DNA from: JABDIP01 sp965250245
Lineage (GTDB): Bacteria; Pseudomonadota; Alphaproteobacteria; DSM-16000; Inquilinaceae
NCBI GenBank assembly: GCA_965250245.1
Contig: OZ252296.1
Location: 3,844,001 to 3,908,000 of the forward strand
Direction of reading: 5' to 3'
Length of the DNA: 64,000 bases
Shown piece by piece: positions 10,339 to 19,973 of this stretch. Numbering within the stretch: the stretch's first letter is position 1; every line of letters starts with the position of its first letter. A model generated the notes under the pieces. It saw nothing but the letters and a program-made list of their open reading frames with translations. It made no database searches and was not told the origin of the DNA. The translations under genes were made by a program, and so were the position numbers.

Positions 10339-10872
10339 ATGAAGCGCGCATTCGGAGTTTTGCCCGGCTTGCTCGTCGCGATGGCGATGCCGGCTTTTGC
10401 GCAGGAAACCGACCGGCAGCCGGTCGACCCGCTGGTCCAGGTGGCCCAGGTTTTCACGTCGGAGGAATGGATCGGAGCCCTGCTGACGCCGATCAAGCTG
10501 GATGAGCGCGGATTGGCGGTGGTCCCGGGCGTCCAGGTCCAGGTCCAGTTCGCCTTCGGGTCCGCAAGCCTGACCGAAGCGTCCAAGGCGACGCTGGACG
10601 AGCTTGGAAAAGCCCTTGAATCCGAACAGCTTTCCACCTTCCAGTTCCGCATCAACGGGCACACCGACGCGGTCGGGGAACGGCCCTTCAACCAGTCGCT
10701 GTCCGAAAGCCGGGCGGCGGCGGTCGAGAACTATCTCACCGCCAATTTCGCCATCCAGCCGGAGCGGCTCAACAGCCAGGGGTTGGGCGAGGACAAGCTG
10801 CTGAACGAGGAGAATCCGGCCGCGGACGAGAACCGCCGGGTCGAGATCATGAATATCGGGCCGGCCAGCTAG
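10339..10872 (+). CDS. OmpA-family peptidoglycan-binding protein, copy 1
   Basis: 177 residues. A signal peptide (cleavage near AFA-Q, residue 20) is followed by a short linker and a C-terminal OmpA-like domain starting at FAFGSASLTE. The peptidoglycan-binding motif NGHTDA and the downstream LSESRAAAVENYL helix are intact. There is no beta-barrel, so it is a periplasmic or outer-membrane-associated protein. The start at 10339 has a GTGAGGAG ribosome site and matches copy 2. It is a tandem duplicate with the next gene. Confidence 0.88.
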   Translation: MKRAFGVLPGLLVAMAMPAFAQETDRQPVDPLVQVAQVFTSEEWIGALLTPIKLDERGLAVVPGVQVQVQFAFGSASLTEASKATLDELGKALESEQLSTFQFRINGHTDAVGERPFNQSLSESRAAAVENYLTANFAIQPERLNSQGLGEDKLLNEENPAADENRRVEIMNIGPAS

Positions 10873-10923
10873 GCCGGGTCGTCCCGGTCCGGGTGATCGC
10901 CGCCCGCCGATGAACGAAGGGCA

Positions 10924-10939
10924 TGTGACACCAGTCACT
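10924..10939. promoter_or_regulatory. CRP/FNR-family-like site upstream of second OmpA-type gene
   Basis: The 16-mer TGTGACACCAGTCACT again fits TGTGA-N6-TCAC. It lies 77 nt before the ATG at 11017, almost the same spacing as the site before copy 1, so promoter and gene appear to have been duplicated together. Confidence 0.5.
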
Positions 10940-11016
10940 GCCGCATGGACACAACCGCTCTATCGATACGGACACAGTCACCGGTATCGACAGACAAGAA
11001 GCTGATGAGGAAGACA

Positions 11017-11625
11017 ATGAAACGCGCACTTTTGGCATTGCCGGGCCTGCTGGTCGCGCTGACGGCAGCGCAGGCACAGGCCGACGGCTCGGGCGTCCAG
11101 CCAATGGATGCAGCGACCGTCTCGCAGGGAACGAGCTCTTACGTCCAGGTCGCCCAGGCGGTCACCACCGAGGATTGGATCGAGGCCCTGAAGGACCCCG
11201 TCGATCCCGAGCAGCTCCGGGTCCGCGACCGCGTCACCCGCGGCCTGCGGGTCGAGCCCACGGATCCGCCGCCGGCCTCCGGCGTGCAGTTCAAGGTCCA
11301 GTTCGCCTTCGGCTCGGCGGAGCTGACCGACGAGGCGCGGGCGGTCCTCAACGAGCTCGGCACGGCGCTCAAATCCGACCAGCTGTCGCCGTTCCGCTTC
11401 CGCATCACCGGCCACACCGACGCCATCGGCGAGAACCGGTTCAATCTGAGCCTGTCGGAACAGCGGGCCCGGGCGGTGCAGAACTACCTGACGGCCAATT
11501 TCGGCATCAGCCAGACCCGGCTCGAGAGCGTCGGCCTCGGCGAGAGCATGCTGCTGGTCCCCGACAACCCGTCGGCGGACGCCAATCGTCGGGTCGAGAT
11601 CATGAATGTCGGCAGCGGTAGCTGA
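11017..11625 (+). CDS. OmpA-family peptidoglycan-binding protein, copy 2
   Basis: 202 residues with signal peptide (MKRALLALPGLLVAL, nearly identical in layout to copy 1) and a C-terminal OmpA domain with TGHTDAIGENRFN and LSEQRARAVQNYL. The central linker is longer than in copy 1. The start at 11017 is chosen because it aligns with the copy-1 start and has AGGAAG upstream; 11005 is a possible alternative. The two copies share the segments SPFRF/STFQF, LTANFGI/LTANFAI and RRVEIMN, so they are tandem paralogues. Confidence 0.88.
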   Translation: MKRALLALPGLLVALTAAQAQADGSGVQPMDAATVSQGTSSYVQVAQAVTTEDWIEALKDPVDPEQLRVRDRVTRGLRVEPTDPPPASGVQFKVQFAFGSAELTDEARAVLNELGTALKSDQLSPFRFRITGHTDAIGENRFNLSLSEQRARAVQNYLTANFGISQTRLESVGLGESMLLVPDNPSADANRRVEIMNVGSGS

Positions 11626-11647
11626 GCCTCACCCAGATCGAAGCAGG

Positions 11648-11679
11648 ACGGCCGGGCCCATGGGCCCGGCCGTTTTTTC
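11648..11679 (+). terminator. Rho-independent terminator after the OmpA-type pair
   Basis: A perfect G+C-rich stem (ACGGCCGGGCCC with its complement, nearly loop-less) is followed directly by six T residues. It lies 22 nt beyond the second OmpA gene's stop and is one of the clearest intrinsic terminators in the window. Confidence 0.9.
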
Positions 11680-11811
11680 TTGCAGCAATCATTCAGCCGC
11701 GTTCGGCAGCCGATGACGGAGAACTGCGCGAACAAAACCGCCGTTTACCCTAGTCCTTGCGAGTGTGCTGCGTGTATTGGCGCCGAACCATGGTAATAAT
11801 GCGGGCCGACG

Positions 11812-11823
11812 TTAACCATTAAC
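11812..11823. promoter_or_regulatory. CtrA-like box upstream of flp pilin gene
   Basis: The sequence TTAACCATTAAC contains TTAACCAT, the short form of the CtrA-binding motif known from Caulobacter and relatives. It lies in an A+T-rich stretch about 80-90 nt upstream of the Flp pilin start. CtrA control of pilin genes is established in several alphaproteobacteria; here it is inference from sequence. Confidence 0.45.
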
Positions 11824-11904
11824 ATTGCTCTTATACTAATTTTTAGCAATTTCAACGGTATGCTCGCCATCAACATGGACTAAACCCTGCAATGGGTGAT
11901 TGAA

Positions 11905-12096
11905 ATGATAAAGAAGATGGCAGGATTTCTGCACGACGACTCCGGTGCGACGGCCGTTGAGTATGGCCTGATCGCCGCTCTGGTCTCGGTTGCCGGAATC
12001 ACCGCGCTCACCCTGATGGGCAGCAGCCTGACGAACATCTTTACGACCGTCGGCACACTCATCAGCGACGCAGCCGCCGCCGCGAAGAGCACCTGA
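11905..12096 (+). CDS. flp: Flp family type IVb pilin
   Basis: 63 residues: a short charged leader, then SGATAVEYGLIAALVSVAGI, the conserved prepilin cleavage/hydrophobic helix of Flp pilins with the glutamate (E of VEYGL) at position +5 after G. Length is typical. ATG at 11905 is chosen as the usual Flp leader length; a GTG at 11896 is in frame and possible. No tad/cpa assembly genes (TadA ATPase, TadZ, RcpA, TadV peptidase) are in the window, so assembly must depend on genes elsewhere. Confidence 0.88.
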   Translation: MIKKMAGFLHDDSGATAVEYGLIAALVSVAGITALTLMGSSLTNIFTTVGTLISDAAAAAKST

Positions 12097-12170
12097 CCCG
12101 CGGGCGCTGTTGCGTCGCCAAGGACCGGCGTTCGCAGCGGTCAGGTGTTTCCTGAAGAAGCGGATATGGC

Positions 12171-12194
12171 GCGGCTGCCCGGACGGGCAGCCGC
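12171..12194 (+). terminator. Hairpin downstream of flp
   Basis: A perfect 10-bp stem (GCGGCTGCCC and its complement) with a GGAC loop lies 75 nt after the pilin stop. Only a short CGATTTC follows, so termination strength is uncertain. It stands between the convergent flp and TctC-type genes. Confidence 0.45.
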
Positions 12195-12292
12195 CGATTT
12201 CGCATGTGCGGGCGCCGGGTGGCGTCCCGCCGGTTCCACGGCGCCGGTGACGGCGCCCAACGGAGCCGGACGGGACGCCCGCCGGTCATGCC

Positions 12293-13270
12293 TCAGATCA
12301 GGCCCGCCGCCCTCGCCAAAGAGCGCAGTTCCTCCGCCCGCGCCTTCACATACTGGTCGAACTCGCGCCCGGCCATGCTGAACGGGAACAGGCCGCGATC
12401 GTCACGGATGCGGGCGAACTCCGGCGAGGCCTGCAGCCGGCGGAACTGGGTGGTCCACCAGGCATAGGATTCGTCGGACGCGTCCGGCCCCAGGTAGTAG
12501 CCGCGATAGATCGTCCACTCGACGTCGAAGCCCTGCTCGATCGCCGTCGGGATTCCGGCGAACTCGCCGGGCAGCCGCTCGGGCGACAGCACCGCCAGGA
12601 TGCGCAGGGTCTCGGAATCCACCTCGTTCTTCAGCTCCGAGACATCGCCGGGATAGAAGTCGATCTCGCCGCGCAGCAACGCGCCGATCGCCGAGCCGCC
12701 GCCCTCGTACTCCCGGTAATTCATCAGCCGGGGATTGGCGCCGGCTTCCTGCATCAGCAGGGCGGCCTTCATCCAGTCCTGGCCGCCGGGCGCACCGGCG
12801 GCGCCGATGGTAAAGCGCGAGGGATCGGCGCTGATCGACTCCATCAGCTGGCTCAGGGACCGCCAGGGCGAGTCCGATCGCACGACGATGGCGCCGAAAT
12901 CCGCGCCCGCCGACGCCAGCCAACGGACATCGTTCTCGGTCGAGTTCGGGCCGAATCCGCCACGCACGATGTTCAGCACGCTGCCGCTGCTGAATGCGTA
13001 GATGGAGTCCCGGTCGCTGCGGCCGTCGGTGGTCACATGGTCGAAGGCCAGCGCCCCGACACCGCCCGGCATGAAGCGGACGCCGAGCGGCTTGCCGATC
13101 TGTCCGGTCTCCCGGAAGGATTCCGCGGCGATGCGGCAGGTCAGATCAAATCCACCGCCCGGATTGGCCGGCGCGACGCACTCAGGCGCGCGCGGATCGA
13201 AGGCCATCGCGGGCAAGGCGACTGCGGTGAGCAGCGCCGAGGCCAAGATCACCCTGATGTTCGAATTCAT
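12293..13270 (-). CDS. TctC/Bug-type periplasmic binding protein (orphan)
   Basis: 325 residues with a signal peptide ending near AMA-F (about residue 23). The mature protein has the Bug/TctC pattern: an N-terminal NPGGGFD segment, GGxG-type loop FMPGGVGALAF, and a C-terminal WWTTQFRRL helix. Such proteins feed tripartite tricarboxylate transporters or act as ligand sensors. No TctA or TctB membrane gene lies nearby, so this is an orphan receptor. The start at 13270 has GGGAGAAA upstream; the alternative at 13285 would add five residues before the signal. Confidence 0.82.
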   Translation of the reverse strand: MNSNIRVILASALLTAVALPAMAFDPRAPECVAPANPGGGFDLTCRIAAESFRETGQIGKPLGVRFMPGGVGALAFDHVTTDGRSDRDSIYAFSSGSVLNIVRGGFGPNSTENDVRWLASAGADFGAIVVRSDSPWRSLSQLMESISADPSRFTIGAAGAPGGQDWMKAALLMQEAGANPRLMNYREYEGGGSAIGALLRGEIDFYPGDVSELKNEVDSETLRILAVLSPERLPGEFAGIPTAIEQGFDVEWTIYRGYYLGPDASDESYAWWTTQFRRLQASPEFARIRDDRGLFPFSMAGREFDQYVKARAEELRSLARAAGLI

Positions 13271-13446
13271 GGTCGTTTCTCCCAAAGTCCTGGAGCGCCA
13301 TTGGGACTCGGGGCCGACCGGGCAGGCGGCAAGATCCGGCCAGACGGGACATTCCCCGACTCCCGGCTGGTTTTTGCAATTAGGGGTTAAGTATCAGCTA
13401 AAGTTTCTCTCAATTTTAGACTTTGCCGACACTGCCGGGGGCGATG

Positions 13447-16400
13447 CTACTCCGCCGCACCGACCTGGCTCGCACCGGATTCGATCGCCGCGTAATCCAG
13501 GTTGGGCCGCTTGGTCCGGTCACGGGCGATGAAGCTGTAGGCGATCGGCACGATATAGACCGAGAACACGGTGCCCAGCAGCAGGCCGCCGACGATCACC
13601 CAGCCGATCTGGTGCCGGCTCTCCGCCCCCGCCCCGCTGGCCAGCGCCAGGGGCATGGTTCCCAGGATCATCGAGAACGCGGTCATCAGGATCGGCCGCA
13701 GGCGCAGGGTCGAGGCCTCGATGATCGCCTCCGCCTTCGCCTTGCCGGCATCCTGGAGCTGGTTGGCGAATTCGGTGATCAGGATGCCGTTCTTGGTGAT
13801 CAACCCGACCAGGGTGATCATCCCGATCTGGCTATAGATGTTGAGCGAATTCCCGGTCGCCTGGAGCGCCAATAGCGCTCCCAGCGCCGAAAGCGGCACC
13901 GTGAACATGATGATGGCGGGGTCGATGAAGCTCTCGAACTGCGCCGCCAGGATCAGGAAGATGAACAGCAGCGCCAGGCCGAAGGTCAGGTAGAGGCTGG
14001 CGCCACTCTCGAAGAATTCCAGGCTCTGGCCGTCATAGCCGATCGAGGCGGTCGGCGGCAGGGTGCGCTCCGCCACATCGGCCATGAAGGCCAGCGCCTC
14101 GCCCAGGGAATAGCCCGGTGCCAGATTGGCGGTCACCGTCACCGAGCGGGAGCGGTTGAAGTGGTTGCGGTCGCGCGGCGTCACGGTCAGCTCGATGTCG
14201 ACCACGGCGGAGAGCGGGATCAAATCGCCGTCGGGCGCGCGGACGAAGAATCGGTTCAGATGGTCGGGGCTGGCGCGCTCGGCGTCGTCGGCCTGCAGGA
14301 TGACGTCGTATTGCTCGCCGTTCTGGGTGAACCGCGTGACCTCGCGGCCGCCCAGCATGGTCTCGATGGTGCGGCCGACCGTGGCGACGTCGAGGCCGAG
14401 CACGCCGATCAGGTCGCGGTTCATCTTCACCCGGACCTCCGGCGTGTTGATGCGGAAATCGGTGTCGACGCTAAGCAGGTTCGGGTTCTGGCCGATCTCG
14501 GCCAGGAATGCCTCGAGGGAGTCGTTGATCTCCTCATAGGGCCGGCTGTCCATGATCACGAAGTTCACCGGCCGCTCGATCGGGCTGGCGCCCAGCGACG
14601 GCGGCGCGACCGGGAAGGCGAGCGTGCCGGCGACGCCCTGGAACTGGCCGAAGATCGGCCCGACGATCTCGCCGACCGAGCGCTCGCGCTCGTCCCAGGG
14701 CTTCAGCAGCAGCACGCTGAAGCCTTCGCTGGCGATCTGGTAGCCGGTGGCGATGAAATGCTGCCTGGCGTCGGGCACGCCGGCGTAGATCTCCTCCACC
14801 TGCCGCATATAGGCGTCGGTGTAGTCGACGGTCGCGCCCTCCGGCCCCACCAGGATGCCGAAGATCACGCCGCGATCCTCCAGCGGCGCCAGCTCGCTGG
14901 GCAGGCTGGTGAACACGACGTAGTTGGCCGCGCCCGCGAACAACGCCACCAGCACGACCACCGCCCGGTTGTTCACCGACCAGCGCAGGCTGCCCGAATA
15001 GACGCGGTCCAGACGGTCCAGGAACGCCTTGATCCCCCGCGCGATGGCCGGCTCTTTGACCTCGCGGCGAAGCAGGCGCGAGCACATCATCGGCGACAGG
15101 CTGAGCGCCACGAAGCTGGAGATGACGACGGCGCCGGCGAGCGTCAGGGCGAATTCGGAGAACAGCCGCCCGGTCCGGCCTTCCATGAACGCCACCGGCA
15201 CGAAGACCGCCGCCAGCGCCACGGTGGTGGCGATGACGGCGAACTGGATCTCCCGCGCCCCGGTCAGCGCCGCCTTGATCGGGTGCATGCCCTCTTCGAC
15301 ATGCCGGTAGATGTTCTCCAGCATGACGATGGCATCGTCCACCACCAGCCCCACCGCCAGCACCATGGCCAGCAGGGTCAGCGTGTTGATGGAGAAACCC
15401 ATGATCCACATCATGAAGAAGGTGCCGACCAGGGAGACCGGGATGGTCACCAGCGGGATCAGCACTGAGCGGGCGTTGCGCAGGAAGAACAGGATCACCG
15501 CCAGCACCAGGATCACCGCCTCGATCAGGGTCTCGAAGACGTTGTCGATCGAGGCGTCGATGAACACCGAGCTGTCATAGGCGAGGTCGATGCGCATGCC
15601 GTCGGGCAGCCGGTCCTGGATGCGCGGCAGCAGCGCGTTGACCTCTTCGGAGATCTCCAGCGGGTTGGCAACCGATTGCCGCACCACGCCGATGCCCAGC
15701 GCATTGATGCCGTTGAAGCGGGCGACCTGCCGGTCCTCCTCGACGCCCAGCGAGGCGCGGCCGACATCGCGCAGCCGGACCAGCGAGAACTCGTCGGAGC
15801 GGATGATCAGGTCGTTGAACTGGTCGACGGTGACCAGGTCGCTCTCGTTGCGCACGGTGTATTCGCGCTGCAGGCTTTCCACCCGGCCGCCGGGGATCTC
15901 CTGGTTCTGGCGTTCCAGCGCCGCCGCGATGTCCTCCACCGTCACGCCATAGGCGGCCATCTGCAGCGCGTTCAGCCACAGCCGCATGGCGTAACGGCGC
16001 TCGGCGAAGATGATGGCGTCGGCGACCCCGTCGATGCGCTTGATCTCGTCGATGATGAAGCGGTCGATGTAGTCGGTCATCTGCGCCGGGGTATGCCGGT
16101 CGCTGGAGAACGCGATCCAGATGATCGGGTCGGAATTGGCCTCGACCTTGGCGATGATCGGCTCTTCGATGTCGTCCGGCAGGTCGCCGCGCACCCGGCC
16201 GACCCGGTCGCGGACCTCCGCCGCCGCGTCGTCCGGGTCGCGGCCCAGGCGGAAGGTGACGGAGATCTCGCTGGACTGCTCGCGGCTGACGGAATCGATG
16301 GTCTTGATGCCCTCGATGCCGGCGAGCGAGTCCTCGATGATGGTGGTGACCTGGGTCTCCATCAACTCGGCCGGCGCGCCGCGATAGGTGGTGGTGATGC

Positions 16401-16536
16401 TGACCGTCGGCTCGTCGATCTCCGGATACTCCCGGATCGTCAGCCGGTCATAGGCCACCAGCCCGACCAGGACGACAAGCAGGCTGAGCACGGTCGCGAA
16501 GACCGGCCGCCGAATGCAGATCGCCGAAAGCCCCAT
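13447..16536 (-). CDS. RND efflux transporter, inner-membrane pump (AcrB/MexB type)
   Basis: 1029 residues, the normal length for hydrophobe/amphiphile efflux RND pumps. It shows the IRRPVF start, paired large periplasmic loops, and the TM4 proton-relay motif GLVVDDAIVMLENI with the double aspartate, plus the matching TM10-12 block (GLITKNGILI). It would export drugs, detergents or similar compounds across both membranes in complex with the adaptor encoded upstream and an outer-membrane channel. No TolC-type gene is adjacent, so a channel from elsewhere is probably shared. Confidence 0.95.
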   Translation of the reverse strand: MGLSAICIRRPVFATVLSLLVVLVGLVAYDRLTIREYPEIDEPTVSITTTYRGAPAELMETQVTTIIEDSLAGIEGIKTIDSVSREQSSEISVTFRLGRDPDDAAAEVRDRVGRVRGDLPDDIEEPIIAKVEANSDPIIWIAFSSDRHTPAQMTDYIDRFIIDEIKRIDGVADAIIFAERRYAMRLWLNALQMAAYGVTVEDIAAALERQNQEIPGGRVESLQREYTVRNESDLVTVDQFNDLIIRSDEFSLVRLRDVGRASLGVEEDRQVARFNGINALGIGVVRQSVANPLEISEEVNALLPRIQDRLPDGMRIDLAYDSSVFIDASIDNVFETLIEAVILVLAVILFFLRNARSVLIPLVTIPVSLVGTFFMMWIMGFSINTLTLLAMVLAVGLVVDDAIVMLENIYRHVEEGMHPIKAALTGAREIQFAVIATTVALAAVFVPVAFMEGRTGRLFSEFALTLAGAVVISSFVALSLSPMMCSRLLRREVKEPAIARGIKAFLDRLDRVYSGSLRWSVNNRAVVVLVALFAGAANYVVFTSLPSELAPLEDRGVIFGILVGPEGATVDYTDAYMRQVEEIYAGVPDARQHFIATGYQIASEGFSVLLLKPWDERERSVGEIVGPIFGQFQGVAGTLAFPVAPPSLGASPIERPVNFVIMDSRPYEEINDSLEAFLAEIGQNPNLLSVDTDFRINTPEVRVKMNRDLIGVLGLDVATVGRTIETMLGGREVTRFTQNGEQYDVILQADDAERASPDHLNRFFVRAPDGDLIPLSAVVDIELTVTPRDRNHFNRSRSVTVTANLAPGYSLGEALAFMADVAERTLPPTASIGYDGQSLEFFESGASLYLTFGLALLFIFLILAAQFESFIDPAIIMFTVPLSALGALLALQATGNSLNIYSQIGMITLVGLITKNGILITEFANQLQDAGKAKAEAIIEASTLRLRPILMTAFSMILGTMPLALASGAGAESRHQIGWVIVGGLLLGTVFSVYIVPIAYSFIARDRTKRPNLDYAAIESGASQVGAAE

Positions 16537-16593
16537 GGAATCAGTCCTCTGCGTTCATTCCGGGCCAGGATTCACCCTGCTGACACCCTTGAC

Positions 16594-16675
16594 CGTCATT
16601 GCGAGCCGAAGGCGTGGCAATCCACTGTTCGCGGCAAGAGTGGATTGCCGCGTCGCTTCGCTCCTCGCAATGACG
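16594..16675. repeat. Palindromic intergenic repeat (CGTCATTGCGAG type)
   Basis: Inverted repeat between the RND adaptor and pump genes. The left arm opens with CGTCATTGCGAG and reaches GGCAATCCA; the right arm reads back from TGGATTGCC to CTCGCAATGACG. The arms of about 31-35 nt can fold into a long hairpin in the message. Repeats with this arm sequence are widespread in alphaproteobacteria (recalled). Only one copy is in the window. Confidence 0.88.
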
Positions 16676-16705
16676 TCGTGTCATAGGCCGCATGGCCGCC
16701 CTGTC

Positions 16706-17824
16706 CTACTGCGTCAGGATCTGGATTTCCTCGTCCGGCGGGCTCGGCGGCACGAAGGTCGGCTCCTTCGGGATCACCGGCACGCCTTCGGCCAGCCGCT
16801 GCTGGCCGGCGGTGACGATCAGATCGCCCGGCACGACCGAGTCGCCGCGGATTTCCACATGGCGGGCGATGCGGGTGCCGGCCTCGACGGGCACGATCTC
16901 CACCTTGCCGTCGGCGATGCGGTAGACGAAGGGCTGGTCGACATTGGGGATCAGCGCCTGCTCCGGCACGAAGGTGGCGCCGCGCCTCTCGTCCACCCGG
17001 ACGGTGACCGAGACGAACTGGCCGGGTCGCAGCAGGCCCTCGTCGTTGTCGGCCAGGGCCTGGACCCGGACGGCCCGGGTACGGGCATTGATCAGCGGAT
17101 CGATGGCGGCGATACGCGCCTCGAAGACCTGTCCCGGATAGGCGTCGCTGCGCAGGTCGACGGTCTTGCCGACGGTGAGGTCGGTGAGAAAGCGTTCCGG
17201 CACCTCGAAGTCGATCTTGATCGGCGCGATCTGCTCGATGTTGACGATGTCGTCGCCGGCCGCGAGGAAGTCGCCGACATCGACACTGCGGATGCCGACC
17301 CTGCCGTCGAACGGGGCGTAGATCTCACATTTGTCCAGGCGCGCCTGGGCCAGGTTGACGATCGCCCGTGCCGAGAGCAGTGCGGCCTCGGCCTCGTCGC
17401 GGCGCGACGCTGTCCCGGCGCCCCGGTCCAGCAGCTCGGTGGCCCGGACGAATTCCCGCTCGGCCAGATCCAGCATCGCCTGGGCCTCGGCCAGCTCGGC
17501 CGCCCAGACGCTCTTGTCCAGCTCCGCCAGCAAGGTACCGGCGGTGACCTCCGCGCCATCGGCGAAGTGGATCACGGCCAGGCGGCCGGCGATCTCGGGC
17601 CGCACCACCACCGATTGGTTGGAGGCCAGCGTGCCGATCGCCTTGAGCTTGCGCACCGACGTGGCGCGGATCGCCTCCGTCGCCTCGACCACCACGCCCG
17701 GGGGCACGGCGCCCGCCGCACTTGCCTGGGCGCCCGGATCGTCGCGCAGTGCCACCCACCAATAGGCGGCCGCGACGGCCGCCAGCACCGCGACCGTGAC
17801 CGCGAGCGAAAGCGATTTCTTCAT
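16706..17824 (-). CDS. RND efflux periplasmic adaptor (membrane-fusion protein)
   Basis: 372 residues. An N-terminal membrane anchor (about residues 5-25) is followed by the split lipoyl/coiled-coil hairpin and beta-barrel domains of the HlyD/AcrA family (VVRPEIAGRL and YAPFDGRVG segments). The start at 17824 places the hydrophobic anchor at the N-terminus; the extension to 17911 adds arginine-rich residues unlike the family. It precedes the pump gene on the same strand, separated by a 169-nt gap holding a palindromic repeat. Confidence 0.93.
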   Translation of the reverse strand: MKKSLSLAVTVAVLAAVAAAYWWVALRDDPGAQASAAGAVPPGVVVEATEAIRATSVRKLKAIGTLASNQSVVVRPEIAGRLAVIHFADGAEVTAGTLLAELDKSVWAAELAEAQAMLDLAEREFVRATELLDRGAGTASRRDEAEAALLSARAIVNLAQARLDKCEIYAPFDGRVGIRSVDVGDFLAAGDDIVNIEQIAPIKIDFEVPERFLTDLTVGKTVDLRSDAYPGQVFEARIAAIDPLINARTRAVRVQALADNDEGLLRPGQFVSVTVRVDERRGATFVPEQALIPNVDQPFVYRIADGKVEIVPVEAGTRIARHVEIRGDSVVPGDLIVTAGQQRLAEGVPVIPKEPTFVPPSPPDEEIQILTQ

Positions 17825-17982
17825 GTCTGGAATTCGTCCCCTGCCGCACTGCAGCAGATATGAGGGCTCGGACCGGCGATGTCGAATCCGATGCCGCGTC
17901 GCGGTGATCACAATTTTCGGTAGCCGGCTTGCGGCGGGGCGACGATCATCGGCTCCGGTTCATCATCGCCGGGACCAGATCC

Positions 17983-18576
<594 letters not shown>

Positions 18577-18672
18577 CCCCTTGCCGGGCACCTGTGCGCA
18601 TTGGCCGTCGGCTGCGGGCCGCAACAATTGTTCGGTGCGCGCCCGCCGGCTTTGCCGTACTGTGGCGCCGCC

Positions 18673-18688
18673 ACGCATACGATTGCGT
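18673..18688. promoter_or_regulatory. LacI-type operator upstream of the lacI-family gene
   Basis: The 16-mer ACGCATACGATTGCGT is a pseudo-palindrome with a central CG, the hallmark of LacI-family operators. It lies 38 nt before the regulator's start codon, fitting autorepression. Two related sites (22334-22349 and 22422-22437) stand between the divergent NTF2-like genes. Confidence 0.65.
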
Positions 18689-18726
18689 CCACCCAGGGAG
18701 CAGAGAGAGCAGACGGTCCGGGCACC

Positions 18727-19758
18727 ATGGGAATGAAGAAATCGATCGTTACGTCCCTGGACGTCGCGAAGCGGGCCGGCGTCTCGCAATCGGCCGTCAG
18801 CCGGACCTTCGCAAAGGGGCCGACCCAGTCGGGCGTCTCGGAGGCCACACGCGCCAAGATCCTGAAATCGGCGTCGGAGCTCGGCTATCGGCCGAACGCC
18901 CTGGCGCGGTCCCTGATCACGCAGAAATCGCACATCATCGCCCTGCTGTTCAGCTATCTCGACAACCAGTTCTACGCGCTGGCCCTGGAGAAGCTCGGCC
19001 TCGCCCTGCAGGAGAAGGACTACCACGCGCTGGTCTTCATGATGCCGGACACGGTGCAGGGCGTTGAGAAGACGGTGTCCGAGCTGATGCAGTACCAGGT
19101 GGACGGAATCATCACCGCCTCCGTCGAGCTTTCGTCGGATCTCTGCGAGGACTGCCTGAAGCAGAACATCCCGGTCGTGATGTTCAATCGGATGCAGGAC
19201 GACACCCGTCTTTCCAGCGTGACCACGGACAATGTCGGCGGCGGCCGGCTGGCGGCGCGCCACCTCGTGCAGGCCGGGCATGAGCGCATTGCCCTGCTGG
19301 CCGGATGGGAGGCCGCCTCGACCAATCGCGATCGCGAGTTCGGCTTCAAGTCCGAGCTCGCCGCGTGCGGCGTGGAGCTGTTCGACCGCACCGTCGGCCA
19401 TTTCGATCTGGCGCGCACGGTCGAGGCGACGCGGGAACTGTTCAGCCCGTCAAAGGCGGAGCATCCCGATGCCGTCTTCATCACCAACGACTACATGGCG
19501 TTCACCGCCATGGGCGTGATGCGGTCCGAGCTGGGCTTGCGCATCCCGGAGGACGTTGCGGTGATCGGCTTCGACGATGTCCCGTTGGCCGTGCTTCCCG
19601 AATACGACCTGACGACCATCCGGCAGCCGATATCACAGATGGTGGCGACGACCATCCGGGTGCTGTTCGACAGCATCGACGGCCGGGCCAGCGAGCCGGA
19701 GCATGTGGCGCTGGCCGGACGGCTCGTCGAGCGGTCGACCACTCGCCGACTTGCGTAG
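18727..19758 (+). CDS. LacI family transcriptional regulator
   Basis: 343 residues. The N-terminal LacI helix-turn-helix (TSLDVAKRAGVSQSAVSRTF, about residues 7-26) and hinge helix (YRPNALARSL) are followed by a periplasmic-binding-like ligand domain with VTTDNVGGG and VIGFDDVPLA segments. The start at 18727 is taken as the first suitable ATG; 18733 is equally possible. An operator-like palindrome lies upstream, and the same motif occurs in front of the NTF2-like genes 3.6 kb away, so those genes are probable targets. Confidence 0.93.
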   Translation: MGMKKSIVTSLDVAKRAGVSQSAVSRTFAKGPTQSGVSEATRAKILKSASELGYRPNALARSLITQKSHIIALLFSYLDNQFYALALEKLGLALQEKDYHALVFMMPDTVQGVEKTVSELMQYQVDGIITASVELSSDLCEDCLKQNIPVVMFNRMQDDTRLSSVTTDNVGGGRLAARHLVQAGHERIALLAGWEAASTNRDREFGFKSELAACGVELFDRTVGHFDLARTVEATRELFSPSKAEHPDAVFITNDYMAFTAMGVMRSELGLRIPEDVAVIGFDDVPLAVLPEYDLTTIRQPISQMVATTIRVLFDSIDGRASEPEHVALAGRLVERSTTRRLA

Positions 19759-19973
19759 GACCAAGTCGTGTTTGTGCAAGACCTCCAAGGGTGATCAGTC
19801 AACCGCGCCGGCCGGCCATGCTGACCTTTGAGACATTCGCCAGGTAGGCCAATCAGTTCAAATCGGCCGGAAAGGAGGTATTGGCCCCGACCAGTCGAAT
19901 GCATGCAAAAGACGCTGGCAGAAATTGATCGCGGTAGGGGCCGCAGGTACTTTCCGGAATAGGGAAGAAATCC

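Noticed and set aside
12145..12467. Short open frames downstream of flp
   Set aside because: They overlap the 3' end of the TctC-type gene in antisense and show no ribosome site or family similarity.
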